Shown: piece by piece, positions 43,701-54,922 of the stretch | How the letters are laid out: each line of letters starts with the position of its first letter | Numbering within the stretch: position 1 is the stretch's first letter | Assembly: GCF_002797855.1 (NCBI RefSeq) | Contig: NZ_PGFB01000006.1 | Span: 94,997-158,996, forward strand | DNA from: Compostimonas suwonensis | GTDB lineage: Bacteria; Actinomycetota; Actinomycetes; Actinomycetales; Microbacteriaceae | DNA: 64,000 bases | Reading direction: 5' to 3' | Notes under the pieces: generated by a model | The model's input: the letters and a program-made list of their open reading frames with translations, nothing else | Databases searched by the model: none | Told to the model about the DNA's origin: nothing | Made by a program: the position numbers and the translations under genes

Positions 43701-46025
43701 TTACTCGAGTTTGAGGATGTCTGACCGAATAAGTTTGACGACTCTGCCCATGAAGCGGCTGCCGGCGCCACCGAATGGATTGTCGGTCGCCATGTAGGTC
43801 CAGGTCGCGGACGGGCGGCGAAGCCCGAGGTCTTCGGGATCGCGGCCGATGTCGTCGGGGCTGAGGGCCGCGATGAGTTCGGCGGTGTCGCGGTAGACGG
43901 TGTCGAAGAAGCCGTGGAACTCGCGCAGGGCGATGCGGTGGAACTCCTCGGTCGGCTTCTGCCCAGCGAGCGCGCGCAGGTGGATGCCGTCGCGGACTTC
44001 CTGGAGGAGCGCAAGATGCACTATCCACTGCTCATCGAGGTAGTGCAGTGCGACCGCCCGGATAGTGACTGCGACGGCGGCCTGTCCGCGCGCGTTCTCC
44101 AGGGAAGCGAGCTTCGCCGGTATCAGCTCGCGCAGTCGTTCGACCGCGAGTTGTCCGTTGATGATCTGCTGGCGGTGGTCGAGGACGGTTTCGCGTTGCG
44201 CGGCGATCGCACGGCTGTAGGTCCAGGTGAGGCGGTGTTGCAGGGTGCGGGCTCGCTCGGCGGCGGCTTGGCAGGCGTCGACCATCCGGCGTCGTTCGGT
44301 CTGCGGGAGGGATTCGTCCTGGCGGGCGATCTTGGCATGCATCCTCGGTGTCAGGTGTATCTGGAGGAGGTCGTCTTCGACGCTGACGAAGGTGTGGCTG
44401 GTTCCGGGGTCGCCCTGCCTGCCTGCTCGTCCGCGGAGTTGAGCGTCCAGACGGCGGGAGGGGTAGCGAGCGGTCGCGATGACGGCCAGGCCTCCGGCGG
44501 CGACCACGCGGTCCCGCTCGTGTTCGCCTGATCCTCCGAGGCAGATGTCGGTACCGCGGCCGGACATCTGGGTCGAGATGGTCACGGCCGCGTACTCGCC
44601 GGCGCGGGCGACGATTGCTGCTTCTTCGGCGTCGTTCTTCGCGTTCAGCACGCGAGCCTCGATCCCGACCTCGCGCAGCCGCACAGCGAGTTCTTCGGAC
44701 TCGGCCACGCTCTGCGTCCCCACAAGGACGGGCTGTCCCGCGCGGTGTCGCGCTTCGACCTCGTGCAGGATCGCCCGGTTCTTCTCGGGTTCGGTCAGGA
44801 GCACGGTGTCGGGTTCATCGACACGCCTGTTCGGTTCGTGGCGCTCCACACGGCCGGTGGGCAGTTCGTAGAACTCGATGAGTTCTTCCGCGACGGCGAC
44901 CACGGTTCCGCTCATGCCGGAGCGAAGCTGGTAGCGCAGCAGTAGGTCTTGGATCGTGATCGTGTCGAGGATCACACCAGGGGCCGAGACCTGGAGGTGC
45001 TCTTTCGCTTCGAGGGCCGCATGCAATCCGTCCGGCCAGCGTTGCAGATGCGCGATGCGGCCGCGAGTGGTGTTGACGAGCTTGATCGTCCCGTCGCTGA
45101 CGAGATAGTCCACGTCCCTGTGCAGCAGCACGCGCGCGTGCAACGCGAGATTGATGCGCGTGAGCGTGGCGATGTGCTCCGCGTCGTAGAGGTTGATCCC
45201 GCCGAGGCGCGCCTCGATCCGGTCCAGCCCCTCGTCGGTGAGCGTCACGGTCGCCTGATCCTGATCGACGGCGAAGTCATCCTCGGGTATCAGCTGTTCC
45301 ACCAGCGCGGTCGCTTCGCCGAACTCGTCCGCCTGGTCGTCGGAGGTGCCCGCGAGCACGAGGGGGACCATCGCCTCGTCGATCATTACGGCGTCCGCTT
45401 CGTCCACGATCGCGACGTCGAAAACGGGATCGACCCGCTCGGCGGGTGTGACCGCGAACCGGTCACGCAGCACGTCGAAGCCGATCTCGCTCACGGGAGC
45501 GTAGACGACATCGCACGCGTAAGCTCGACGCCGCTCGTCCGCGGGGGTGTGCTGTCCGACCGAGGCCACGCTCACGCCGAGCGAGGCGAAGAACGCGCCC
45601 ATCCACGTCGCGTCGCGCTCCGCGAGATAGTCGTTGACCGACAGCACATGCACTCGCCGGCCCGCCGCCGCGTGAGCGGCGGCGGCCAGCGCTCCCACCA
45701 GCGTCTTGCCCTCGCCCGTGTCCATCTCCACGCCGTGCCCCGACAGCAGTGCACAGCACGCGAGCAGTTGCTCATCGAACGCCCGCAACCCGACCGTGCG
45801 CGCAGCCGCCTCCCGGAGGAGGGCCAACTGTCGCGCCGTCGCCGGGCGCTTAGTAGGCCTGCCGCCCTCTGATCGAAGCTGATCGCCGAGCACGTCGGCA
45901 TCGAGCGCCCGTACCTCGTCGGCCAGGAGACCCGCAGCGCGCACCACGGACTCATAGCGCCGGAACGACGCGGCACCGGGCAGCCCGAGCGTCCTCGACG
46001 CCCAGGTTGGAATCGGGATGCTCAT
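43701..46025 (-). CDS. SecA-like ATPase (accessory SecA2 type) carried on the element
   Basis: 774 residues. Walker A is MDTGEGKT near residue 105, Walker B VDEADAVMIDEA, and helicase motifs QMSGRGTDICLGG and QLRGRAGRQGDPGTS are intact. The preprotein cross-linking region and helical scaffold follow. It lacks the C-terminal zinc-binding tail of housekeeping SecA and is shorter, as in SecA2 proteins, which export special substrates with SecYEG. Start ATG overlaps the ArsR stop (ATGA). A SecA on a mobilizable element is unusual; the substrate is unknown. Confidence 0.87.
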   Translation of the reverse strand: MSIPIPTWASRTLGLPGAASFRRYESVVRAAGLLADEVRALDADVLGDQLRSEGGRPTKRPATARQLALLREAAARTVGLRAFDEQLLACCALLSGHGVEMDTGEGKTLVGALAAAAHAAAGRRVHVLSVNDYLAERDATWMGAFFASLGVSVASVGQHTPADERRRAYACDVVYAPVSEIGFDVLRDRFAVTPAERVDPVFDVAIVDEADAVMIDEAMVPLVLAGTSDDQADEFGEATALVEQLIPEDDFAVDQDQATVTLTDEGLDRIEARLGGINLYDAEHIATLTRINLALHARVLLHRDVDYLVSDGTIKLVNTTRGRIAHLQRWPDGLHAALEAKEHLQVSAPGVILDTITIQDLLLRYQLRSGMSGTVVAVAEELIEFYELPTGRVERHEPNRRVDEPDTVLLTEPEKNRAILHEVEARHRAGQPVLVGTQSVAESEELAVRLREVGIEARVLNAKNDAEEAAIVARAGEYAAVTISTQMSGRGTDICLGGSGEHERDRVVAAGGLAVIATARYPSRRLDAQLRGRAGRQGDPGTSHTFVSVEDDLLQIHLTPRMHAKIARQDESLPQTERRRMVDACQAAAERARTLQHRLTWTYSRAIAAQRETVLDHRQQIINGQLAVERLRELIPAKLASLENARGQAAVAVTIRAVALHYLDEQWIVHLALLQEVRDGIHLRALAGQKPTEEFHRIALREFHGFFDTVYRDTAELIAALSPDDIGRDPEDLGLRRPSATWTYMATDNPFGGAGSRFMGRVVKLIRSDILKLE

Positions 46026-46555
46026 CCCGGTGTTCCCGCCGCGACCAGGATCGCCAACAGCGGAACGATCCGAGCGGCAGGAACCTCGTAGACCCCGCGC
46101 TTGCCCGATGTCAGCCAGCCCGCCGCGGTGAGTTCCTTCAGGTGGTGATACACCTGACCGCTCGTGCCGGTCTCCAACTTCTCCACCAATGCCGCGACCG
46201 TCACGGTGCGGTGCAGCACGGCATGCAGAATCTGCAACCTCACCGGATGACCCAGTGCGGTAAGCGCCCCCGCCTGCTCAGCCCAATCCTGCTCGAACAC
46301 ATCGGACGCGGCCCGCCCGTGCTGCCACTGCACCGTCCCGCCGGCAGGCAGATCAACGACACCCGTGTAGAGCACCGCGCCGCCCTCCGGTGCGCGAGCA
46401 CGCAAGCCCTCCAACGCCCACAGCGCCTCCTCCGGAGACAGGCCCGGACGCGCGGCAGACGGGGCGAGTGCCCCGGCACCGCTCGTCAAAGTCGCAACAG
46501 CCTGCTCAACCGCAGACAATCGAGCCTCGAAATCCCCAGCCGCATCCACACGCAC
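46022..46555 (-). CDS. ArsR-type winged-helix regulator with N-terminal extension
   Basis: 177 residues. The last 80 form an ArsR/winged-helix domain: ALGHPVRLQILHAVLHRTVTV, then GTSGQVYHHLKELTAAGWL. About 95 residues precede it (helix, Pro-rich stretch, then YTGVVDLPAGGTVQW), which may sense a ligand. No metal-binding cysteines are visible. It is co-translated with the SecA-like gene and probably regulates it. Confidence 0.8.
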   Translation of the reverse strand: MRVDAAGDFEARLSAVEQAVATLTSGAGALAPSAARPGLSPEEALWALEGLRARAPEGGAVLYTGVVDLPAGGTVQWQHGRAASDVFEQDWAEQAGALTALGHPVRLQILHAVLHRTVTVAALVEKLETGTSGQVYHHLKELTAAGWLTSGKRGVYEVPAARIVPLLAILVAAGTPG

Positions 46556-46560
46556 GATTC

Positions 46561-46574
46561 TACGTTAGAACGTA
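46561..46574. promoter_or_regulatory. Likely ArsR operator
   Basis: TACGTT-AG-AACGTA is a perfect inverted repeat immediately upstream of the arsR-like start. Position and length fit autoregulation. Confidence 0.6.
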
Positions 46575-46589
46575 AGTATAGAGGCGAGC

Positions 46590-46613
46590 CAAAATCGGGC
46601 CCGTAGCGGGCCC
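46590..46613 (-). terminator. Rho-independent terminator of the upstream minus-strand gene
   Basis: On the minus strand GGGCCCG-CTA-CGGGCCC is followed by GATTTT. It starts two bases after the stop of the 46615-47325 gene and separates it from the ArsR-SecA pair. Confidence 0.8.
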
Positions 46614-46614
46614 T

Positions 46615-47325
46615 CTATCCGGCGCGGCCCTGGCGTCCGGGCGGAAGGAGTCCGCGGGCGCGGGCGCGCGTGACCCAGCCCTGCGCGGTCGACAACGCGA
46701 CACCGCTCATGTCCGCCATCGTCGCGGAGGGGTTCGGATCACCCTTGCCTGCGAGCCTTCCGTGCTGGAGGGCGACCAGCTCGTAGAAGTCCGGGGTCTG
46801 CTTCGGGTCGCCCAGCGGCTTGAGTAGATCGCGCTCGGATACCTTGCGGCCGGAGGGCAGGACGATCTTGCCGCCGGCAATCGTCTCGGTTCGCGTCATG
46901 GCGAACAGCCGCTTGTTGATCGCCGCCTCGATCCTCGCCGTCGGCAACTCGCGCAGGAGCTGACTGGTGATCGGGTCGCCCGGGCGCCACGGCAAGTAGA
47001 TGACACCGGTGATCCGCACCTCCTCCGGGACGGCGAACATCTGCCGCTGGAGCCGGATCAGCACGCGAGTGGCCGTGGCGGTGTGCTCGATGTAGCGCCA
47101 GCGCCCGTCGATCGTCTCGTTCGCCTCCGACTCGAGTTGCGCCTGCCGGTCAGCGTCCGTTACTGCCTGGTCGTTGTAGCCCAGGATCGCGTCGATCTGC
47201 TCGCTGGCGTCGTCGTCCCGCTCGCCGGGGAATCGGGACGCGAGGTGCCACCCGTCGGGCAGGTCGGCCTGGACGATCAGGCCGTCATAGGACTGATCGC
47301 CGGGGCGTCGCGGGGATGCGGGCAT
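46615..47325 (-). CDS. Actinobacterial mobile-element protein with C-terminal HTH, unknown
   Basis: 236 residues. The N-terminal part is not recognised and has a beta-rich segment (VLIRLQRQMFAVPEEVRITGVIYLP in two parts). The last 40 residues look like a helix-turn-helix: ATMADMSGVALSTAQGWVTRARARGLL. Similar proteins sit beside integrases in actinobacterial islands, where they may control excision or replication. It is divergent from the excisionase gene. Confidence 0.6.
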   Translation of the reverse strand: MPASPRRPGDQSYDGLIVQADLPDGWHLASRFPGERDDDASEQIDAILGYNDQAVTDADRQAQLESEANETIDGRWRYIEHTATATRVLIRLQRQMFAVPEEVRITGVIYLPWRPGDPITSQLLRELPTARIEAAINKRLFAMTRTETIAGGKIVLPSGRKVSERDLLKPLGDPKQTPDFYELVALQHGRLAGKGDPNPSATMADMSGVALSTAQGWVTRARARGLLPPGRQGRAG

Positions 47326-47439
47326 GAGGCGAGTCTAGCGAACCTGGGAGTTATCTCATGTACTTGCGGTTATCTTTGTCTTCTGGTTTACTCTCAAATA
47401 TCTGCGAGTCTCTTAGCAAGCGAGGAAGAGGAGGCGGCG

Positions 47440-47679
47440 ATGCCGGACACCGATGACCGCCTGCTGCGCACCGAGGATGTGGCGAAGTGGCTCTCGGTGT
47501 CGAAGTCGACACTGGTGCGTTGGCGGCAGTCGGGGGAGGGGCCGGCCGTCTACTGGCTGGCTGAGGGCGTGCCGCGCTACCGCACCGCCGATGTCGAGGT
47601 CTGGCTCGCCGCGCGACAGGCCGCACGCCCGCGGCCGCCGAGGAGAGGGATCACCCATGCCGGCGCGACGCGGCGATAA
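47440..47679 (+). CDS. xis: Excisionase-like helix-turn-helix protein
   Basis: 79 residues. The MerR/AlpA-type HTH reads LRTEDVAKWLSVSKSTLVRW, then the wing YWLAEGVPRYRTADVEVWL. It has a GAGGAAGAGGAGG site and overlaps the integrase start by 23 bases. It would steer the integrase towards excision. Confidence 0.85.
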   Translation: MPDTDDRLLRTEDVAKWLSVSKSTLVRWRQSGEGPAVYWLAEGVPRYRTADVEVWLAARQAARPRPPRRGITHAGATRR

Positions 47680-48841
47680 GTGGGAGGGGCGGCTGAAGAT
47701 CGACGGCCGAGTCGTGCGGACCCGGCGCTTCGACACAAAGCGGAGCGCCGTCGAGTGGGAGCGGCGTCAACGATCGACGTTCGATGAGCGCGGATACGAT
47801 CCGAGCGCCGGTAAGGTCGCGGTCGAGACGCTGTTGGCTGCATGGTTGGAGCAGCGGGAGGGGCGGGTGAGCGAGACGACGCTCAACACCGATCGCTACC
47901 TCTTGCCGACCGAAGCGCAGCTCGCGGGCACGAGCAAACGTGAGCCGGTGCTGCCGACGTGGTTCCGCAAGCTGCACGTGGTCAAGGTGAACGCCAGTGC
48001 GATTCAGAAGTGGCAGGACGATCTTGGCAAGCGCGACATCGTGGCGACCACCGTCGGCCGTTACCGCACGTCGCTCTCGTCGTTCTTCAGTTGGTGCGTG
48101 GCCGAGGGCTACATCGCGCACAACCCGGTCATATCTGTGCCGCCGCCGAAGGACCGGCGTGCTCGCGAGGACATGCGACCTCTGCCCGCTCCTGAGTTCG
48201 ATGAGGTCGTGCGGCAGGTCACCAGCCTCAGCCACGTCTACGGCGACCTCGTACTGGTGCTCGGTCGCACGGGCCTCCGGTGGGGCGAGTTGCGCGCGTT
48301 GCAGGTGCGGGACTTCACGGACGTTCCGATGCCGATGCTGCACGTCATCCGCAATCAGCCAGAGGGCTCGTCGGTGAAGGCTCCCAAGTCCGGCAAGAGC
48401 CGCAACGTCCCGATCCCTGACTACCTCGTCCCGGTGATCGGTCGCTTCGCCGTGGACAAGCGGCCCAGCGATCTGCTGTTCACCAGTGCTCGCGGGGCGC
48501 AGCTCCACCGCACGCAGTTCGTCCGGGCGGCGAGTTGGGAGGCCACGGGACGCGGGCGCACCCTCCACGACCTCCGGCACACCGCAGCCTGCGAATGGCT
48601 TATCAAGGGCGTGCCGCTGACGACCGTGCAGGCGTGGCTCGGGCACGGCTCCATCCAGATCACCGCCCGCTACCTGCACCATCTTGGCGACTTCGCCGAC
48701 CGTGCCGCGCTCGACGTGCTCAACAACGCCGCGTCGAAGGCGCTCTCCAAGCGCGCCCGGAAGCTGCCGGACCTCAGCAGCTTCGGCGCGACCCCCGCGC
48801 GTCGCAGCGCCCCCGACCGCGGGCGGAGCGTCGGGCGGTAG
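47657..48841 (+). CDS. int: Tyrosine recombinase (integrase)
   Basis: 394 residues from ATG 47657 with GGAGAGGG upstream. The N-terminal AP2-like arm-binding domain (KWEGRLKIDGR..RRFDTK) is followed by the SAM-like core-binding domain and the catalytic domain: Arg208 in TGLRWGELR, His304 and Arg307 in HDLRHTA, His330 in WLGHGS, Tyr339 in ARYLHH. It integrates the element into tRNA-Val, whose 3' end is about 130 bases downstream. Confidence 0.94.
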   Translation: MPARRGDKWEGRLKIDGRVVRTRRFDTKRSAVEWERRQRSTFDERGYDPSAGKVAVETLLAAWLEQREGRVSETTLNTDRYLLPTEAQLAGTSKREPVLPTWFRKLHVVKVNASAIQKWQDDLGKRDIVATTVGRYRTSLSSFFSWCVAEGYIAHNPVISVPPPKDRRAREDMRPLPAPEFDEVVRQVTSLSHVYGDLVLVLGRTGLRWGELRALQVRDFTDVPMPMLHVIRNQPEGSSVKAPKSGKSRNVPIPDYLVPVIGRFAVDKRPSDLLFTSARGAQLHRTQFVRAASWEATGRGRTLHDLRHTAACEWLIKGVPLTTVQAWLGHGSIQITARYLHHLGDFADRAALDVLNNAASKALSKRARKLPDLSSFGATPARRSAPDRGRSVGR

Positions 48842-48871
48842 CCCGCTCTCAGGAAACGCAGATCGCGCGAG

Positions 48872-48893
48872 CCTCGGGGTGATTCCGGGGTGA
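48872..48893 (+). repeat. Right candidate integrase arm site
   Basis: CCTCGGGGTGATT, two variable bases, GGGGTGA, followed by a partial third repeat (GATTCCGAG). It matches the left site at 35198-35219. Confidence 0.55.
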
Positions 48894-48930
48894 TTCCGAG
48901 CAACCTGAGAACGACGGCTCGACAAGCGGA

Positions 48931-48961
48931 AAAGAGAGAACCCCTGGCGTTACCAGGGGTT
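48931..48961 (-). terminator. Terminator after the intact tRNA-Val
   Basis: On the minus strand AACCCCTGG-TAACG-CCAGGGGTT is followed by CTCTCTTTT. It starts about 10 bases after the tRNA 3' end and lies inside the element, which therefore supplied its own terminator to the tRNA. Confidence 0.75.
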
Positions 48962-48969
48962 CTCCGCTG

Positions 48970-49014
48970 TGGGCGATACCGGACTCGAACCGATGACCTC
49001 TTCCGTGTGAAGGA
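48970..49014 (-). other. Right attachment site
   Basis: The 45-base core identical to 35087-35131. It forms the 3' half of the intact tRNA-Val(CAC), so the element restored the gene on integration. Confidence 0.93.
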
Positions 49015-49042
49015 AGCGCGCTACCAACTGCGCCAATCGCCC
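48971..49042 (-). tRNA. tRNA-Val(CAC)
   Basis: 72 bases including the discriminator A. The anticodon arm CTTCC-TTCACAC-GGAAG shows anticodon CAC; the T-arm TCGGTTCGAGTCCGG and the acceptor stem GGGCGAT/ATCGCCC are complete. No CCA is encoded. Its 3' half is the attachment site of the mobile element. Confidence 0.95.
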
Positions 49043-49166
49043 ATCTGGCGGCTGCCTGCTGGGCAAACCGCGCCTCACAATACTAGTCGACGAACGAGGC
49101 GCTTCGCACACCGAAGACCCGTGTCGCGAGCGTTTCCGGGGGAATTCTGCGGCACACGTCGTCAGT

Positions 49167-49194
49167 TTGAATAACCGGCGGAGGATCGTATAGA
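49167..49194 (+). promoter_or_regulatory. Promoter of the tRNA-Gly/Cys/Val cluster
   Basis: -35 TTGAAT (49167-49172) and -10 TATAGA (49189-49194) with a 16-bp spacer. The predicted start lies about 25 bases before tRNA-Gly. Confidence 0.65.
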
Positions 49195-49225
49195 GTCATT
49201 CCCGCACACAGAAATGTGAGCGAAT

Positions 49226-49297
49226 GCGGATGTGGCGCAGTGGTAGCGCATCACCTTGCCAAGGTGAGGGTCGCGAGTTCGAATCTCGTCATCCGCT
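49226..49297 (+). tRNA. tRNA-Gly(GCC)
   Basis: Acceptor stem GCGGATG/CATCCGC, anticodon arm CACC-TTGCCAA-GGTG with anticodon GCC, and T-arm GCGAGTTCGAATCTCGT. First of three tRNAs in one transcript. Confidence 0.95.
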
Positions 49298-49351
49298 CGA
49301 ACAGGATCGGGCGAAAGCCCGGTTCTCTTCATTTGGTGGTGAACCCAACAC

Positions 49352-49422
49352 GGTGGATTGGCCGAGAGGCGAGGCAGCGGCCTGCAAAGCCGTATACACG
49401 GGTTCGAATCCCGTATCCACCT
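49352..49422 (+). tRNA. tRNA-Cys(GCA)
   Basis: Acceptor stem GGTGGAT/ATCCACC, anticodon loop CTGCAAA with GCA, T-arm CGGGTTCGAATCCCG. CCA is encoded at 49423-49425. Confidence 0.95.
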
Positions 49423-49449
49423 CCAAGCTGCGATCCTGATCACAGCCTT

Positions 49450-49521
49450 GGGCGATTGGCGCAGCGGTAGCGCGCTTCCCTGACACGGAAGAGGTCACTG
49501 GTTCGATCCCAGTATCGCCCA
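49450..49521 (+). tRNA. tRNA-Val(GAC)
   Basis: Acceptor stem GGGCGAT/ATCGCCC, anticodon arm CTTCC-CTGACAC-GGAAG with GAC; CCA encoded at 49522-49524. It is a near-relative of the CAC gene 400 bases away but on the other strand. It lacks the exact 45-base att core, so only the CAC gene was used by the integrase. Confidence 0.95.
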
Positions 49522-49538
49522 CCACAGTTCATCAATAG

Positions 49539-49564
49539 AAGAGCCCCGGTGCGCCGGGGCTCTT
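49539..49564 (+). terminator. Terminator of the tRNA cluster
   Basis: Perfect stem AAGAGCCCCGG/CCGGGGCTCTT with a TGCG loop, then CTGTTTT. Confidence 0.9.
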
Positions 49565-49661
49565 CTGTTTTCCCAGAGTTCTTTTTCCGCGAGTTCGTTT
49601 CTCATCCGTTCGTCTCCGTCAGCTCGCCCTCGGCCGGCGCGATTCCCGAAAGGCGCATCCG

Positions 49662-49862
49662 ATGGCAGAGCCGCAGCCGCCCCGCTGGATCAACAAGTGG
49701 TTCCGCCGCGGGGCCTTCGCGATCATCGGGGGCGCGGCCCTCGGCATCATCGGCAGCCTCGGCGGGGCGGCGACCGGCTGGCTCATCGTGCCCCAGTTCG
49801 CCCTCATCGCGCTCGGCGTCGTCTTCATCGTGATCGCCATCATCCGCCCTCCTCGCGACTAG
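49662..49862 (+). CDS. Small membrane protein
   Basis: 66 residues: a basic N-terminus (PPRWINKWFRRG) and two hydrophobic segments (AFAIIGGAALGIIGSLGG and LIVPQFALIALGVVFIVIAII). No family name is known to me. A weak GAAAGG lies upstream. It is positioned between the tRNA cluster and thrS. Confidence 0.65.
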   Translation: MAEPQPPRWINKWFRRGAFAIIGGAALGIIGSLGGAATGWLIVPQFALIALGVVFIVIAIIRPPRD

Positions 49863-49949
49863 CCGGACGGGGCCCGCAGGCGGGCGAGGCGGCGCGGCAC
49901 GGGCAGTAGAGTTGTTGGGTTAGCGCCCAACATCGAGGAGTGAACCCCC

Positions 49950-51904
<1,955 letters not shown>

Positions 51905-51917
<13 letters not shown>

Positions 51918-52519
51918 CCGTCGACGACTACGACGAGTCGGATGCCGCGCAGCAGCCGCACGGGGAGCCCGGCGGTGTGCGCATCGACGACGCGTCTCAT
52001 CTCGCGGGTGTGCCCGACGAGTTCCAGCGCCTGTGGACCCCGCACCGGATGGTCTACATCCAGCGCGGGCAGCAGCCGGCGCACGACGAGTGCCCGTTCT
52101 GCATCGCGCCCTCGATGAGCGACGAGGACGCCCTCATCGTCGCGCGCGGCACGCACGCCTACGTTCTGCTCAACTTGTTCCCGTACAACAGCGGCCACCT
52201 GCTCGTCTGCCCGTACCGCCACATTTCGACGTATGACCTCGCGACCCCCGACGAGGTCGCCGAGATCGGTAGTCTCACCCAGACGGCCATGCGGGTCGTC
52301 GCCGAGGTGGCGCACAACGACGGGTACAACATAGGCATGAACCAGGGCATGGTCGCGGGCGCGGGCATCGCCGACCACCTGCACCAGCACATCGTTCCGC
52401 GCTGGGCGCAGGACTCCAACTTCCTGCCGATCATCGCCAAGACGAAGGCGCTGCCGCAGCTTCTGGGCGAGGTCAGGGCGGCGATCGCCGCGGCCTGGCC
52501 TGCACCCGACCACGAGTAG
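51905..52519 (+). CDS. HIT family hydrolase (Ap4A phosphorylase/histidine-triad type)
   Basis: 204 residues. The N-terminal CPFC pair is a zinc site of the mycobacterial-type HIT proteins, and the histidine triad is [10 protein letters not shown]. Such enzymes split nucleoside polyphosphates such as Ap4A. The gene follows thrS in many Actinobacteria; overlap is 13 bases. Confidence 0.9.
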
Positions 52520-52604
52520 AATCGAGGGGCTGCCCGCGCCGCATGTCGCGCGCGCCCCGCGGTTCGTACGACGCGCAGACCGCGTCGCACGAGAGAGGAA
52601 AATC

Positions 52605-53496
<892 letters not shown>

Positions 53497-53507
<11 letters not shown>

Positions 53508-54111
53508 CGCGTCGAAGCCTGAGGTCGGCGTCCTCGCCCTCCAGGGCGACTTCCGCGAGCACGCCGCCGTGCTGCGCGAGCTCGGGGCCGGGGTGCGCCT
53601 CGTGCGCCGGCCCGACGATCTCGACGCGGTCGCGGGGCTCGTGATCCCGGGCGGCGAGTCGAGCGTCATGGACAAGCTCGCCCGCGCCTTCGGGCTGCAG
53701 GAGCCGCTGCGTGCGGCGATCGCCGACGGCCTGCCGACCTACGGCACCTGCGCCGGCCTCATCATGCTCGCCGAGCGTGTGCTCGACGGCATCGCGGGGC
53801 AGCAGAGCCTCGGGGCTCTCGACGTCTCGGTGCGGCGCAACGCCTTCGGCTCGCAGACCGCCTCGTTCGAGGTGGACCTCGACATCCCGGTGCTCGGCGA
53901 TCCGCCCGTGCACGCGGTGTTCATCCGGGCGCCGATCGTCGTCGACACGGGGGAGCGGGTCACCGTCCTCGCCTCGCTCGACGACGGGCGGGTCGTCGCC
54001 GTCGAGCAGGGCAACCTCCTCGGAACGGCCTTCCACCCGGAGGTCACGCACGACTATCGTTTCCACCGCTACTTCCTCGACAGGGTCGAGGACGTGGCCT
54101 TCCGGGGTTGA
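53497..54111 (+). CDS. pdxT: Pyridoxal 5'-phosphate synthase glutaminase subunit
   Basis: 204 residues. Class I glutaminase: nucleophile Cys in [17 protein letters not shown], and the His-x-Glu pair in FHPEVT. It supplies ammonia to PdxS. GTG 53497 overlaps the pdxS end by 11 bases. Confidence 0.96.
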
Positions 54112-54160
54112 GACACCCCGTCATCTACACTTGTCGCAAGCGTTGAGAAGGAGTCAGTAA

Positions 54161-54919
54161 GTGTCAGGGCATTCCAAGTGGGCGACGACCAAGCACAAGA
54201 AGGCGATCATCGACTCGCGCCGTGCGAAGTCGTTCGCGAAGCTCATCAAGAACATCGAGGTCGCGGCGAAGATGGGCGGCGCCGATCTGAGCGGTAACCC
54301 GACTCTCGTCGACGCGATCCAGAAGGCCAAGAAGACCTCGGTCCCCAACGACAACATCGACCGCGCCGTCAAGCGCGGTGCGGGTCTCACAGGCGAGACC
54401 GTCGACTACCAGACGATCATGTACGAGGGCTACGGCCCCAACGGCGTGGCCCTGCTCATCGAGTGCCTCACCGACAACAAGAACCGCGCGGCCGCCGACG
54501 TGCGCACGGCCATGACCCGCAACGGCGGCACCATGGCCGACCCGGGCAGCGTCGCGTACAACTTCCACCGCAAGGGCGTCATCCTCGTGCCGCACACGGC
54601 GAACGTCTCGGAGGACGACGTGCTGCTCGCGGTGCTCGACGCCGGCGCGGAAGAGGTGACGGATCGCGGGGAGACCTTCGAGATCCTCACCGACCCGAGC
54701 GCGATGGTCGCCGCTCGCGAGGCGCTGCAGGAGTCCGGCATCGACTACGACTCCGCCGACGCGGAGTTCGTGCCCTCGCTCACGGTCGACGCCGACGCCG
54801 AGACCGCGCGCAAGGTCTTCCGCCTCATCGACGCGCTCGAGGACTCCGACGACGTGCAGAACGTCTTCACGAACATCGACCTGTCCGCCGAGGTCCAGGC
54901 CGAGCTCGAGAACGACTAG
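54161..54919 (+). CDS. yebC: YebC/PmpR family transcriptional regulator or translation factor
   Basis: 252 residues. The N-terminal [22 protein letters not shown] is diagnostic. Recent work ties YebC proteins to translation of difficult peptide motifs. GTG 54161 follows GAAGGAG. It sits immediately upstream of ruvC, the usual order. Confidence 0.95.
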   Translation: MSGHSKWATTKHKKAIIDSRRAKSFAKLIKNIEVAAKMGGADLSGNPTLVDAIQKAKKTSVPNDNIDRAVKRGAGLTGETVDYQTIMYEGYGPNGVALLIECLTDNKNRAAADVRTAMTRNGGTMADPGSVAYNFHRKGVILVPHTANVSEDDVLLAVLDAGAEEVTDRGETFEILTDPSAMVAAREALQESGIDYDSADAEFVPSLTVDADAETARKVFRLIDALEDSDDVQNVFTNIDLSAEVQAELEND

Positions 54920-54922
54920 CCC

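Larger units (their letters stand above)
35087..49014. mobile_element. Integrative mobilizable element in tRNA-Val(CAC)
   Basis: About 13.9 kb bounded by 45-bp direct repeats of the tRNA-Val 3' half. The integrase and excisionase genes lie at the end next to the intact tRNA. A MobF relaxase-helicase gene is present, but no coupling protein or type IV secretion genes, so transfer would depend on a helper. Cargo is a ParDE-like module, a TetR-controlled oxidoreductase pair with a CPBP protein, and an ArsR-SecA2-like pair. Inside each end lies a related 22-base sequence, a candidate integrase arm site. Confidence 0.88.

Noticed and set aside
49914..49931. T-box or other tRNA-sensing leader before thrS
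   Set aside because: Only a short 6-base-pair hairpin is present, without the T-box sequence or specifier loop.
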